Below are positions 1-8,178 of a DNA stretch of 21,957 nt, piece after piece (position 1 is the first letter of the stretch; each line of letters opens with the position of its first letter). The translations under genes and the position numbers were made by a program. The stretch comes from Lachnospiraceae bacterium (GTDB taxonomy: Bacteria; Bacillota; Clostridia; Lachnospirales; Lachnospiraceae), in contig CAADYR010000152.1 in NCBI GenBank assembly GCA_900753305.1, forward strand, positions 1 to 21,957, read 5' to 3'. The notes beneath the pieces were generated by a model that was not told where the DNA came from, made no database searches, and saw only the letters and a program-made list of their open reading frames with translations.

Positions 1-705
1 CCTACGATCAGTGCATACAAGGAAAATGCAGCAATGATGCATTATAGCGCAACTGAGACTGACAAGAAGAATATCGAGCCGGAAGGTCTGTATCTGGTGG
101 ACTCAGGTGGACAGTATGTTGGCGGCACCACAGATGTAACCAGAACGATTGCATTGGGACCTGTAACTGATACCATGAAGAAGCATTTCTCCAAGACAGC
201 ATGTGGTATGCTTCGTCTGGCGGATACGAAATTCTTATATGGTTGCACAGGCAAGAATGTGGATATTATGGCTCGTGAGCCGTTGTGGGAGTGCTACATT
301 GATTATAAATGTGGAACAGGTCATGGAATCGGCTACATCTTAAATGTACATGAAGGACCACAGAATATCAGATGGCGCTTCAACCCAGGCGTGAAAGAAG
401 CTGTTTTGGAAGAAGGTATGATCGTATCTGATGAACCCGGCGTATATATTGAAGGCAGTCATGGTATCAGAATCGAGAATATTCTTGAGATTGTAAAAGA
501 AGAGAAGAATGGTGATGGTCAGTTCATGGCATTTAGACATCTGACCTATGTGCCGATTGATCTGGATGTAATTGATACGCAGTATATGGAGCCTTCTGAT
601 GTGCGTAAATTAAACGCATATCATGCTGAAGTATACAAGAGATTGTCTCCTTATTTCGAGGGAGAAGAGCTTGAAATGCTCAAGAATGCTACAAGAGCGG
701 TTTAG
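1..705 (+). CDS. Xaa-Pro aminopeptidase, M24B family (C-terminal part)
   Basis: The frame is open from base 1, so the gene starts upstream of the window; 234 codons are present and the stop is TAG at 703-705. M24 metallopeptidases of this kind remove an N-terminal residue preceding proline, using two metal ions in the cytoplasm. All five metal ligands can be read in order: two aspartates in VDSGGQYVGGTTDVTRT, the histidine of GTGHGIG, and the glutamates of SDEPGVYIEG and IRIENI. The tail after the catalytic domain (PIDLDVIDTQYMEPSDVRKL through EGEELEMLKNATRAV) resembles the C-terminal extension of long, about 600-residue aminopeptidase P enzymes rather than the short PepP or PepQ types. The family call is firm. 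The N-terminal domains are outside the window. It is separated from the next gene by a terminator-like hairpin, so it is probably the end of its transcription unit. Confidence 0.93.
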   Translation, partial: PTISAYKENAAMMHYSATETDKKNIEPEGLYLVDSGGQYVGGTTDVTRTIALGPVTDTMKKHFSKTACGMLRLADTKFLYGCTGKNVDIMAREPLWECYIDYKCGTGHGIGYILNVHEGPQNIRWRFNPGVKEAVLEEGMIVSDEPGVYIEGSHGIRIENILEIVKEEKNGDGQFMAFRHLTYVPIDLDVIDTQYMEPSDVRKLNAYHAEVYKRLSPYFEGEELEMLKNATRAV

Positions 706-760
706 ATTTATATAGTAATAGTGACGGCGATGAGGTTCGCCCACTTGTAAGTTAGGTCAG

Positions 761-823
761 GAAAACACAATCATTTCATACGAAGCCACACTCTTTTATG
801 AAATGTTTGTGTTTTCTTTCATT
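761..823 (+). terminator. Hairpin terminator after the aminopeptidase gene
   Basis: Arms 761-780 (GAAAACACAATCATTTCATA) and 797-816 are complementary over 20 positions with one mismatch. They are followed by a T-rich stretch (TTTCATTTT). The stem is AT-rich, so it is weaker than a classical intrinsic terminator, but its position about 55 bp after the stop codon fits transcription ending there. Confidence 0.6.
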
Positions 824-875
824 TTGTGGGTGATATGGATGAACTTTGTTGCCTGTATAATGAAATGAAAAAAAT

Positions 876-893
876 ATCTTAAAGAAATCTTAA
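876..893 (+). promoter_or_regulatory. Candidate response-regulator binding box (tandem ATCTTAA)
   Basis: ATCTTAA occurs at 876-882 and again at 887-893, exactly 11 bp apart. Direct repeats at one helical turn are the usual target of OmpR/PhoB-type dimers, and CTTAA-N6-CTTAA resembles the PmrA-box format. The box lies about 85-100 bp upstream of the response-regulator gene that follows, which suggests autoregulation. A weak -10-like TATAAA is at about 945-950. That the adjacent regulator binds here is an inference. Confidence 0.35.
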
Positions 894-988
894 TAAATTA
901 CCAACTTTAATGTTCATAAATTTTCCGTTACACTAATGATAGATTATAAAAAGCGCGCAATTTAATCTGGGGGAGTGTGAAAAAACAT

Positions 989-1675
989 ATGTATAACATA
1001 CTGGTATGTGATGATGAAAAGGATATTGTATCAGCATTGAAAATATATCTGATGGCAGAGGGTTATCAGGTATATGAGGCAGGAAATGGACAGGAGGCAA
1101 TGGAATGTCTGGCAAAAGAGGATATTCATCTGGTGCTGATGGATATTATGATGCCTGAGATGGATGGAATCACGGCAATGGTTAAGATCCGTGAGCACAG
1201 TAATGTTCCCGTTATTCTGCTGACTGCCAAAAGTGAGGACACAGACAAGATCCTGGGACTGAATATCGGGGCAGATGATTATGTGACGAAGCCTTTTAAT
1301 CCGGTGGAGTTACAGGCAAGAGTAAAATCACAGCTTAGAAGGTATATGCAGCTTGGCGGTGGCAGTGTCAGAAAGGAAGTGCTGACTATGGGCGGTATTG
1401 AACTGGATGACCGTACCAAGGAGGTAACACTGGATGGCGATAAAGTGTCTTTGACCAGGACTGAGTATGATATCTTAAAAATGCTGATGGAGAATCCGGG
1501 CAAGGTCTTTTCCCCAACGCAGATCTATACACAGGTATGGAAGGATAATCCATATGGCGCTGAGAATACAGTTGCTGTACATATCAGGCATCTGCGTGAA
1601 AAGATAGAGTACAACCCGGCAGAGCCCCGCTACCTGAAAGCAGTGTGGGGACGCGGCTACAAGATGGGAGACTAA
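989..1675 (+). CDS. Two-component response regulator, OmpR/PhoB family
   Basis: A receiver domain is followed by a winged-helix DNA-binding domain. Numbered from ATG 989, the receiver (about residues 1-115) shows the acidic pair in VCDDEKD, the phosphoacceptor Asp52 in VLMDIMMPEMDG, the switch threonine in ILLTAKS and the lysine of YVTKPF. The effector domain (about 125-228) has the OmpR pattern LTRTEYDILKMLMENPGKVF, TVAVHIRHLREKIE and the wing VWGRGYKM. A GTG at 977 would add four residues (MKKH), but the only Shine-Dalgarno (GGGGGAG, 969-975) would then sit one base from it. ATG 989 (13-base spacing) is therefore preferred, though not certain. It is paired with the histidine kinase beginning at 1782. 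Its targets are unknown; a tandem box upstream suggests autoregulation. Confidence 0.93.
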   Translation: MYNILVCDDEKDIVSALKIYLMAEGYQVYEAGNGQEAMECLAKEDIHLVLMDIMMPEMDGITAMVKIREHSNVPVILLTAKSEDTDKILGLNIGADDYVTKPFNPVELQARVKSQLRRYMQLGGGSVRKEVLTMGGIELDDRTKEVTLDGDKVSLTRTEYDILKMLMENPGKVFSPTQIYTQVWKDNPYGAENTVAVHIRHLREKIEYNPAEPRYLKAVWGRGYKMGD

Positions 1676-1750
1676 TCAGAACCATGCAAATTAAGACACA
1701 ATATGCTGTGAATAGAATATTCACAAGTATATTTGGTTCTGATTAGTCTC
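1668..1750. repeat. Perfect 17-bp inverted repeat between regulator and kinase
   Basis: GAGACTAATCAGAACCA (1668-1684) is the exact reverse complement of 1734-1750. A second hairpin lies inside: GTGAATA (1708-1714), loop GAA, TATTCAC (1718-1724). The left arm contains the TAA stop of the response regulator (1673-1675). No T-run follows the right arm, so it does not look like an ordinary terminator. It may be an RNA structure affecting kinase expression or mRNA stability, or an inserted palindromic element. Confidence 0.85.
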
Positions 1751-1781
1751 ATAAAAAGTAATAGGATGGTGTGGAAAATTT

Positions 1782-4394
1782 ATGAATAGGATAAAAGGTT
1801 CTTTCATTGCCAAAATAGTGGCATGGCTGATATTAGTAGTCAGTACCTGCACGTTCTTGTTCAGTGTAATTGCTATGTTCTGGATGGAGGATAATGGCTT
1901 TTTCACTGAAAAGTATGATGATATCCGCAAACAAATGCAGAATTCGGTAAGTGAGCAATATTCCGGACTTGTGATGTCAAATTATCAGAATGAAGAGAGT
2001 GATAAGACAAAAGAATATTTTGCGGACAAAAGTTTCCGATATGGAATCATAGAAGATAAAAATCTGGATAATAAAAAATTAAATATTGCCAGTACATATC
2101 TGGAACGTAATTTTACAAAAACAGTGAATGGGGATGATCTGTACAAATCACAGTGGGCTTTGGGTGATGACACGTATATTGAACTGGTGGATAATGGATT
2201 GCTTGGCAGTTATCAATACTATATGAATAGTAAGGGTAAGACCTATTATGCAGATAGAATCTGCTATGATACCAGAGGCGGCATTTTCTATTATCGTGCA
2301 GATGGTAAGTATTATCCGGCGGATATAGTCAGCATCTATGTGACTACCAATCTTCAGGATGGTTCGACAGAGGATTTTGTATTGGATTTTACTTATGATA
2401 CAGATTCCGGTAAATATATAAGCAATTCGGCTCAAATGTATGAAGATGTATATGATTTCTCGCAGGGAACCTCAGCTTACGAAACCGCTGTAGTGTATGA
2501 AGGAACTGATACATCAGAAGATGTCTCTCTTTTGCAGGTAGCATCTGAAGCAACAGAAACAGCAGATGATGATGATGGGGATGGAACACAGTGGGCTCAA
2601 TTACAGTATGATGATGCAGCCTGGAGTATTTTAAACGGGCAGGAGAAACTGACTTTTAACCAGCTCGACAACACGGGTCTTTCTTATGATAAATGGAAAT
2701 CCATACAATTCAGTGATGTCAGAGAACTGCAAGGTTCACAGCTTACATTAATTGATTCCAGCAAAATTTCATCCAATCTGTTTGTAAAAGATGTTGAAAC
2801 TTATCTTGACAATAATTATACTTTGCATGTTTATGAGAAAAAGACTGTTTACTGGGTGGCATCTTATATAGATGAAGAAGTATTGGCGCAGGAAAAGCAG
2901 ATATATCGTGAGAGCCTGAAAGGAAAGAATTCTGCAGAAAAACTTCTGGCTGTTTTGACAGACCATGAAACTGACAGATATGCATTGAGTGATGTCTTGT
3001 TGGAAATGGCATATGCAGAAAAGGATATAATATTTCCTCAGATGATCGGTATGTTCCTGCTGGCATTTGGCAGCTTCGTGTTCCTGATGTGTGGAGCAGG
3101 GCATAGACGCAATCGGGAAGAGATTGTCCTTACCTTTGCAGATAAAGTACCTTTGGATATTGCATTTGCAGGCATGGCAGTAGTTATTACCTGTGCGCTT
3201 GGAATGATGAGTGTATTTGCCAGATCATTATCAGTAGTTCCGGCAGTGTATTTGTCAGTATTTGCAGGAATTATTGCATTTTGTGTGTTCATAGGATTTT
3301 TACTGAGTTTTGCTGTGCGTATTAAGAATGGAAAATGGTGGAAAAATTCCATTCTGTACAGAATCTGTAATTATGCAAAAAGGATTGTTAAAAGTATAAT
3401 GCATCATATTGGATTATGGACAAAGGCAGTGATAATCTTTGGCGGCTGGACACTGATTGAATTATTCTTTATGGTCGGATTCTATGATTATGATTCAATA
3501 ATTGTCATTTTCTTACTGGGTAAATTAGTGGAAGCAGCAGTGCTGGTTATTGTGGTGGGGCAGCTTTATAAATTACAGGTAGGCAGCAGGCAGTTGGCGC
3601 AGGGGGATTTTACCCAAAAGATTGATACGCACAAAATGTTTTGGGAATTTAAGAAGCATGCCGAGAATCTCAACAGTGTGGGAGAAGGAATGACCAAGGC
3701 TGTGAATGAGAGAATGAAGAGTGAACGCTTCAAGACAGAACTGATCACAAATGTATCACATGATATCAAGACTCCCCTTACATCCATTATCAACTATGTT
3801 GATCTGCTGGAAAAGACAGAAATACAGGATGAAACTCAGAAGGAATATCTGGACGTACTGAAAAGACAGTCAGCACGTTTAAAGAAGCTGATTGAGGATC
3901 TGATTGAGGCTTCCAAGGCTTCTACCGGTAATCTGCCAGTTGATAGAGAAGATTTGGAGGCAGATGTATTTCTGACGCAGATAGCAGGGGAATTTGAGGA
4001 AAAGCTGGCTGCAAGCGGGCTGGAGCTGATCCTGAATAAACCGGAAGGAACAGTTCATGTCAGTGCGGATGGCAGACATTTATGGAGAGTTGTGGATAAT
4101 CTGATGAATAATATCTGTAAATATGCACTGCCAAATTCCCGTGTATATGTGAATCTGGAAGAAACAGCGGATGAAATTATAATGATTTTTCGCAATATTT
4201 CCAAATATCCTCTCAATATTTCCAGTGATGAACTGATGGAACGGTTTGTCAGAGGCGACAGCTCACGAAATACAGAAGGTAATGGTCTGGGATTGTCCAT
4301 TGCAAGCAGTCTGATGGAATTAATGAAAGGTAAACTGGAATTGTATATAGATGGTGATTTATTCAAGGTAGAATTAAGGTTACCTAAGAAATAG
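1782..4394 (+). CDS. Multi-pass sensor histidine kinase with large extracellular domain
   Basis: This 870-residue membrane kinase is the likely partner of the upstream response regulator. The first membrane helix is at about residues 11-33. An extracytoplasmic region of roughly 380 residues (about 35-415) follows, with no domain I recognise and an acidic run D262-D265, G266, D267, G268. Further hydrophobic segments lie at about 418-440, 455-505 and 545-595, giving around six helices in all. A HAMP-like linker (about 600-645) leads to the dimerisation/phosphoacceptor helix with His660 in NVSHDIKTPLTSI. The ATPase domain shows the N box (VVDNLMNNICKYA) and the G box (GNGLGLSIAS). The start ATG 1782 has an AGGATGG ribosome site about 12 bases upstream. 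The signal sensed is unknown. It is probably co-transcribed with the regulator. Confidence 0.92.
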   Translation: MNRIKGSFIAKIVAWLILVVSTCTFLFSVIAMFWMEDNGFFTEKYDDIRKQMQNSVSEQYSGLVMSNYQNEESDKTKEYFADKSFRYGIIEDKNLDNKKLNIASTYLERNFTKTVNGDDLYKSQWALGDDTYIELVDNGLLGSYQYYMNSKGKTYYADRICYDTRGGIFYYRADGKYYPADIVSIYVTTNLQDGSTEDFVLDFTYDTDSGKYISNSAQMYEDVYDFSQGTSAYETAVVYEGTDTSEDVSLLQVASEATETADDDDGDGTQWAQLQYDDAAWSILNGQEKLTFNQLDNTGLSYDKWKSIQFSDVRELQGSQLTLIDSSKISSNLFVKDVETYLDNNYTLHVYEKKTVYWVASYIDEEVLAQEKQIYRESLKGKNSAEKLLAVLTDHETDRYALSDVLLEMAYAEKDIIFPQMIGMFLLAFGSFVFLMCGAGHRRNREEIVLTFADKVPLDIAFAGMAVVITCALGMMSVFARSLSVVPAVYLSVFAGIIAFCVFIGFLLSFAVRIKNGKWWKNSILYRICNYAKRIVKSIMHHIGLWTKAVIIFGGWTLIELFFMVGFYDYDSIIVIFLLGKLVEAAVLVIVVGQLYKLQVGSRQLAQGDFTQKIDTHKMFWEFKKHAENLNSVGEGMTKAVNERMKSERFKTELITNVSHDIKTPLTSIINYVDLLEKTEIQDETQKEYLDVLKRQSARLKKLIEDLIEASKASTGNLPVDREDLEADVFLTQIAGEFEEKLAASGLELILNKPEGTVHVSADGRHLWRVVDNLMNNICKYALPNSRVYVNLEETADEIIMIFRNISKYPLNISSDELMERFVRGDSSRNTEGNGLGLSIASSLMELMKGKLELYIDGDLFKVELRLPKK

Positions 4395-4438
4395 CATAGT
4401 TTTCATATTGACTTGAAAAACTTGAAAGGGGCATCACA

Positions 4439-5641
4439 ATGTATCGAATCGAGGAAAACTCTGACCATGAAAAATATATTTTATTAATTCCTGCTATGTT
4501 GGATGCCCATTTTCCTTTATTGAAATATGCTTTTTATTCACCTGATTATCACCCGGTTGTGCTGGAAAATGAAGAAAATATCACAGAAACCGGGTTGAAG
4601 TTTGTGAATCATGATATGTGTTATCCAAGTGTTCTGATCACAGGACAGATGATAGAAGCAATTCGAAAACTGAATGTGGATCAGGCTCGCATCCGCTTAT
4701 TGATGCCGGCAGCGGGTGATGCGTGCAGAGGCGCAAACTATACAGGAGTGTTGAGAAGGGCAGTTGCAAAGGCAGGTTACTCTCAGGTACAGGTTCTGTC
4801 TTTGAATCTGAAGGGGCTGGAAAAAGGAGAACAACTTAAAATCAGGCCCTACATGGTCTGGAGAGCATTGTTTGCGTTATTTTATGGAGACATACTGATG
4901 CTTCTGCTTCATCAGATCAGACCCTATGAACTGCATCAGAATGAAACAATTGCTATTTGGAGAAAATGGATAGATATTCTTTCGGAGGATCTGAAACATG
5001 GACGCCATTTGACAATTCATGCTATGAAGAAAAATTTTATGGCAATTTCAGAGGATTTTTCAAAAATAGAAAAAAAGGACATAAAAAAGCAGAGAATCGG
5101 AATTGTTGGAGAACTTTATGTTAAATATTGTCATCTGGGTAACTGGAATATGATCCGATATTTGGAAGATCAGGGATGTGAGAGCTTTACTAATGGTCTT
5201 TCATGGTATGCTATGTACTATATGGATTCTCATATGATGCAATCAGGACGACTCGAGTCGGTATTGTATTGTGCAGGTTTGAGTATCTTTGGCAAAATTC
5301 AGAAGGCAATGATTCATGCCTTGCAGAAATATGGATTCTACTCTCTGGAATGTTTTCAGAAATTAAAGCAGGAGGCAGAACCGTTTGTAAGTTTTCACTT
5401 TAATTTGGGTGATGGATGGCTGATCGGAGCTGAAATAGTAGGCTGTGTGGCTCATAATTGTAACAAAATAGTAGCAGCACAGCCATTTGGATGCATGCCA
5501 AACCACTGTTGTGGCAGGGGCTTGTATCCTTCATTACAAAGAAAACTCCCCCAAGGTCATATTGTCAGTGTAGATGTGGATGCCAGTGGTTCGAAAATGA
5601 ATGTATACAATCGGGTGCAGATGTTGATCGATTGTAAATAA
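4439..5641 (+). CDS. Activase-associated protein, 2-hydroxyacyl-CoA dehydratase activase-related (DUF2229 type)
   Basis: A cytoplasmic protein of 400 residues. It resembles the region attached to, or encoded beside, the ATPase activase of 2-hydroxyacyl-CoA dehydratases. Characteristic stretches are HDMCYPSVLITGQM (about 58-71), MPAAGDACRGANY, IGIVGELYVKYCHLGNWNMI, and the C-terminal QPFGCMPNHCCGRG with VDVDASGSKMNVYNRVQML. The cysteines at about 61, in DACRG and in PFGCMP are candidate iron-sulfur ligands. No activase ATPase domain is present in this protein or its neighbours. The family assignment is good, but the reaction and partner are unknown, and enzymatic function should not be assumed. 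ATG 4439 has GAAAGGGG about 8 bases upstream. It lies 44 bp after the histidine kinase with no terminator, so it may belong to that transcription unit. Confidence 0.8.
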   Translation: MYRIEENSDHEKYILLIPAMLDAHFPLLKYAFYSPDYHPVVLENEENITETGLKFVNHDMCYPSVLITGQMIEAIRKLNVDQARIRLLMPAAGDACRGANYTGVLRRAVAKAGYSQVQVLSLNLKGLEKGEQLKIRPYMVWRALFALFYGDILMLLLHQIRPYELHQNETIAIWRKWIDILSEDLKHGRHLTIHAMKKNFMAISEDFSKIEKKDIKKQRIGIVGELYVKYCHLGNWNMIRYLEDQGCESFTNGLSWYAMYYMDSHMMQSGRLESVLYCAGLSIFGKIQKAMIHALQKYGFYSLECFQKLKQEAEPFVSFHFNLGDGWLIGAEIVGCVAHNCNKIVAAQPFGCMPNHCCGRGLYPSLQRKLPQGHIVSVDVDASGSKMNVYNRVQMLIDCK

Positions 5642-5651
5642 AAGAACGTGA

Positions 5652-5683
5652 CTGTACTATGATGAGTACAGGGTTAATTTTTT
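5652..5683 (+). terminator. Terminator-like hairpin between convergent genes
   Basis: CTGTACT (5652-5658), loop ATGATG, AGTACAG (5665-5671), then a T-run at about 5678-5683. It lies 10 bp after the stop of the activase-associated gene and overlaps the last codons of the convergent ArsR-type gene. On the minus strand the same hairpin is followed by a weaker TTCTTTT, so it could act in both directions. Confidence 0.5.
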
Positions 5684-6799
5684 CTGGAGAAAAGCAATGA
5701 GTTTTTCCAGGGTTTCCTGATTGGTAGAATAATAGATGCGATTACCCTTACGTTCTACTTTCAATAGGTTGGCTTCATATAGTTCATTCGTATGGTGGGA
5801 GATGGTAGCAGTGGTAAGCCCAAGATGCTGGGCAAGCATACTACCATAAGCCGGTGTGCTTTTGGCAAGAGCCAGAATCTCCATTTTATTCTTTTCGCTG
5901 ATAAGTTTGAGAATTTTGATTGCCTGTTCATCGGAGATCATGGATTGTTTCTCAAAATAGTCTTTCATTGAGAATCCGTCACCAAATAGAACACCTACAT
6001 TTCCAAGGTATGGACTGGTAGATTCACCTGTATGTTCATTTATATTAAGTGTAAGTGCTGTTCTGCAGGGAAAGAAAAGGGCAGGGCGCAATGACCATCC
6101 CAATTCTGCATTATCAAGATGCGTATGGGCTAATTGTTCCATATATTCCGGAAAGCTCATATTTTGTAATTCGTCAGTCCAATACTGATAAAATTGTTTT
6201 AAAAGAATTTGTATTTCTTTTTGATGTTTTTCAAGTTGTCTCATAGCTGTCTGCAGTAGTGGAACGACTTTTTTAAAATGCTCTTTTCGGTTGATAATAA
6301 TATCCTGCAGAGTCAGTTTTTTTCCATTGGATATATTCATATTCAAAATAAACTGAATGATGTCAGTAAGAGTACTTCCGATTTCTACCTCGATGGTGTC
6401 CTCTACGGATTCATTGTAGACACATAATCTACGGTAGAGTGTCTGATAATAGCTGGTTTCATCCATCTGAATAATAGAATCAGCCCATTTCTGAGGTGTA
6501 TCATAATGGATCGGATTATATACATCCCACAGAAACAGCGTTTTGGCTGGGAATTCATGATCTTCTTTATCGGATACGAAATAGTAAAGAACATCTGCCC
6601 ACACATCTTTTAATGCATTTTTAGTGTCACTTTCTATATTTTCCAAAATCGCATAAATCTGTTCACAACGTGCATTGAACGGAATGATTCTGGCTTTTTC
6701 TTCTTTGCGTTCTGTAAAATTCTGTTTTGAAGCAATTGCCCATAACAGGTTCATGGCTTCTGCAACAGGCTCGATTTCCTGATATATTTTATGTTCCAT
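5657..6799 (-). CDS. ArsR-type transcriptional regulator with large N-terminal domain
   Basis: A protein of 380 residues, where ordinary ArsR repressors have about 100. The winged helix is at the C-terminus (about residues 290-375): EQAIKILKLISEKNKMEIL, GSMLAQHLGLTTATISHHTN (recognition helix) and LLKVERKGNRIYYSTN (wing). The preceding 290 residues match no domain I recognise and may sense a ligand. No ArsR metal-binding cysteine cluster is visible in the helix-turn-helix. The start is taken at ATG 6799, 8 bases after AGAGGTG; an in-frame TTG at 6817 lies upstream of that site and is unlikely. The gene is 43 bp downstream of an MFS exporter gene on the same strand, and the shared promoter has two identical-format palindromes. 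The likely role is repression of the exporter operon, including itself. Confidence 0.82.
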   Translation of the reverse strand: MEHKIYQEIEPVAEAMNLLWAIASKQNFTERKEEKARIIPFNARCEQIYAILENIESDTKNALKDVWADVLYYFVSDKEDHEFPAKTLFLWDVYNPIHYDTPQKWADSIIQMDETSYYQTLYRRLCVYNESVEDTIEVEIGSTLTDIIQFILNMNISNGKKLTLQDIIINRKEHFKKVVPLLQTAMRQLEKHQKEIQILLKQFYQYWTDELQNMSFPEYMEQLAHTHLDNAELGWSLRPALFFPCRTALTLNINEHTGESTSPYLGNVGVLFGDGFSMKDYFEKQSMISDEQAIKILKLISEKNKMEILALAKSTPAYGSMLAQHLGLTTATISHHTNELYEANLLKVERKGNRIYYSTNQETLEKLIAFLQKKLTLYSS

Positions 6800-6842
6800 G
6801 ATCGAAGCACCTCTCAAAGTATGATATTTAGTATAACATATT

Positions 6843-8096
6843 TTACACTTCTTTAAGAGTTTTATTTGATATCATGAAAAAAGTCATAATAACAGCCAGT
6901 ATTCCTGCAATGAGAAAGATGGAAACAGTGCTGAGAATACGGGTGAGCCCGGTCAGAAGAAATGAGATCACTGGATTCACGGCCACAGTCAGAGCTGTAA
7001 AAAGGGCAACGACTCTGGCTAAGTAATCCTGTTCCACTCGTTTGATCAGTTCTACAGAGGCAAAAGAATTAATGAGTGCCACAGCAAATCCCAGAATGAA
7101 GATGAGCACTGCCAGAATAATATCACTGATCAATTCTGAGGTATAGAACGGTCTGCATGCCACGATGCCAAGATAGAAACATGCCAGTCCTATACTGCTG
7201 AAGATACAGAGCTGTTTGCCCGTGACTCTCTTATGGATCATTGGATAAAGAACAGAGCCGGTGAGCATGGATAAGGAGATACTGATTCCCATGACAGAAA
7301 GGGATGTAGCACCACCGCCTAGTACCTCACTGATAAGAGGCGCCTGCAGGCTGTTCAAAGGTACGATAATACCGTTAAGGAACAGTGCAATGAGGCAGAA
7401 CAGCAGGATCGTTTTCTGTGAAAAGGCGTATTTCATACCTTCTTTTAAAGTGAGACTATATTGTTTCAGATCAAATTTTTCTGTCTGGTGTTTAGACTCA
7501 TGTGTATGGATAGTGGAAATGATCAGAGCTGACAGAATAAAGGTGATCATATCCAGATAAATAGCACCACTGGTACCTATGAAGACAATAATTCCTGCGG
7601 CAATTCCTGTACCGATCAGAGAAATTACAGTACCCAGGGAACTGGATAATGACATTCCATAGTCATAATATTTCTCTTCCAGAATCATGGGAGTAATAGC
7701 AGTGTTTGCTGGTGTCCGGAAGGCTTCTACAGTAGAAATGATCAATGTGGTGAGAATCAGATGCCATGCCTGCAAGAAGCCAAATAGATATGAGGTGGCG
7801 ATATAGGCTACACATAATGCACGGATCAGGTCTGTTATGACCATCAGAGTTTTCTTGTTTCTTTTTTCTACAAAAGCGCCGGCAAAAGGTGTGACAAGTA
7901 CCGTTGGCAAAGTATTCATTCCGTAGATCAGTGCTGACCACATGGCATTACTGGTCAGTTCATAGACGATCCATGTAGAGGCAATGGCATCTACAGAGTC
8001 TCCAAAGCGATTGATCACAGAGGCAATGACAGATTTCATGTATTCTTTTTGGGCAAAGATTTCTTTGTATCCGATTTTTGGGGTTGCGGTTTCCAT
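6843..8096 (-). CDS. MFS efflux transporter (MFS_3/Mef-like)
   Basis: An integral membrane protein of 417 residues with about 12 hydrophobic segments. The N-terminal part (SVIASVINRFGDSVDAIAST, PTVLVTPFAGAFVEKRNKKT, VEAFRTPANTAITPMI) is typical of the major-facilitator branch that contains EntS and macrolide-efflux proteins. Such proteins export small hydrophobic compounds using the proton gradient; the substrate here cannot be told. ATG 8096 has AAAGGAGA about 6 bases upstream. It is the first gene of an operon with the ArsR-type regulator and has a near-consensus promoter overlapped by palindromic operators. A drug or bile-compound exporter is a reasonable guess but only a guess. Confidence 0.88.
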   Translation of the reverse strand: METATPKIGYKEIFAQKEYMKSVIASVINRFGDSVDAIASTWIVYELTSNAMWSALIYGMNTLPTVLVTPFAGAFVEKRNKKTLMVITDLIRALCVAYIATSYLFGFLQAWHLILTTLIISTVEAFRTPANTAITPMILEEKYYDYGMSLSSSLGTVISLIGTGIAAGIIVFIGTSGAIYLDMITFILSALIISTIHTHESKHQTEKFDLKQYSLTLKEGMKYAFSQKTILLFCLIALFLNGIIVPLNSLQAPLISEVLGGGATSLSVMGISISLSMLTGSVLYPMIHKRVTGKQLCIFSSIGLACFYLGIVACRPFYTSELISDIILAVLIFILGFAVALINSFASVELIKRVEQDYLARVVALFTALTVAVNPVISFLLTGLTRILSTVSIFLIAGILAVIMTFFMISNKTLKEV

Positions 8097-8124
8097 AATA
8101 TTCTCCTTTAAATCTAATATAACA

Positions 8125-8178
8125 TTAGAAGTATATCTAATATGTATTTTATTATATTAGATATATTTCTAATGTCAA
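8125..8178 (-). promoter_or_regulatory. Promoter of the MFS-arsR operon with two palindromic operators
   Basis: Reading the minus strand, -35 TTGACA (8178-8173) and -10 TATAAT (8156-8151) are both consensus, 16 bp apart. The spacer itself is the palindrome TTAGAAATATATCTAA (8172-8157). A second copy of the same format, TTAGATATACTTCTAA (8140-8125), lies just downstream in the leader. Extra TCTAA half-sites occur at 8113-8117 and 8191-8195. A repressor bound at the spacer site would block RNA polymerase directly; the co-encoded ArsR-type protein is the obvious candidate. Confidence 0.7.

Noticed and set aside
721..760. Functional fluoride riboswitch
   Set aside because: Only the first 16 bases match; the second conserved half and a fluoride exporter gene are absent.
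1668..1750. Terminator between response regulator and kinase
   Set aside because: The stem is strong but no T-run follows, and the two genes are functionally paired and would normally be co-transcribed.
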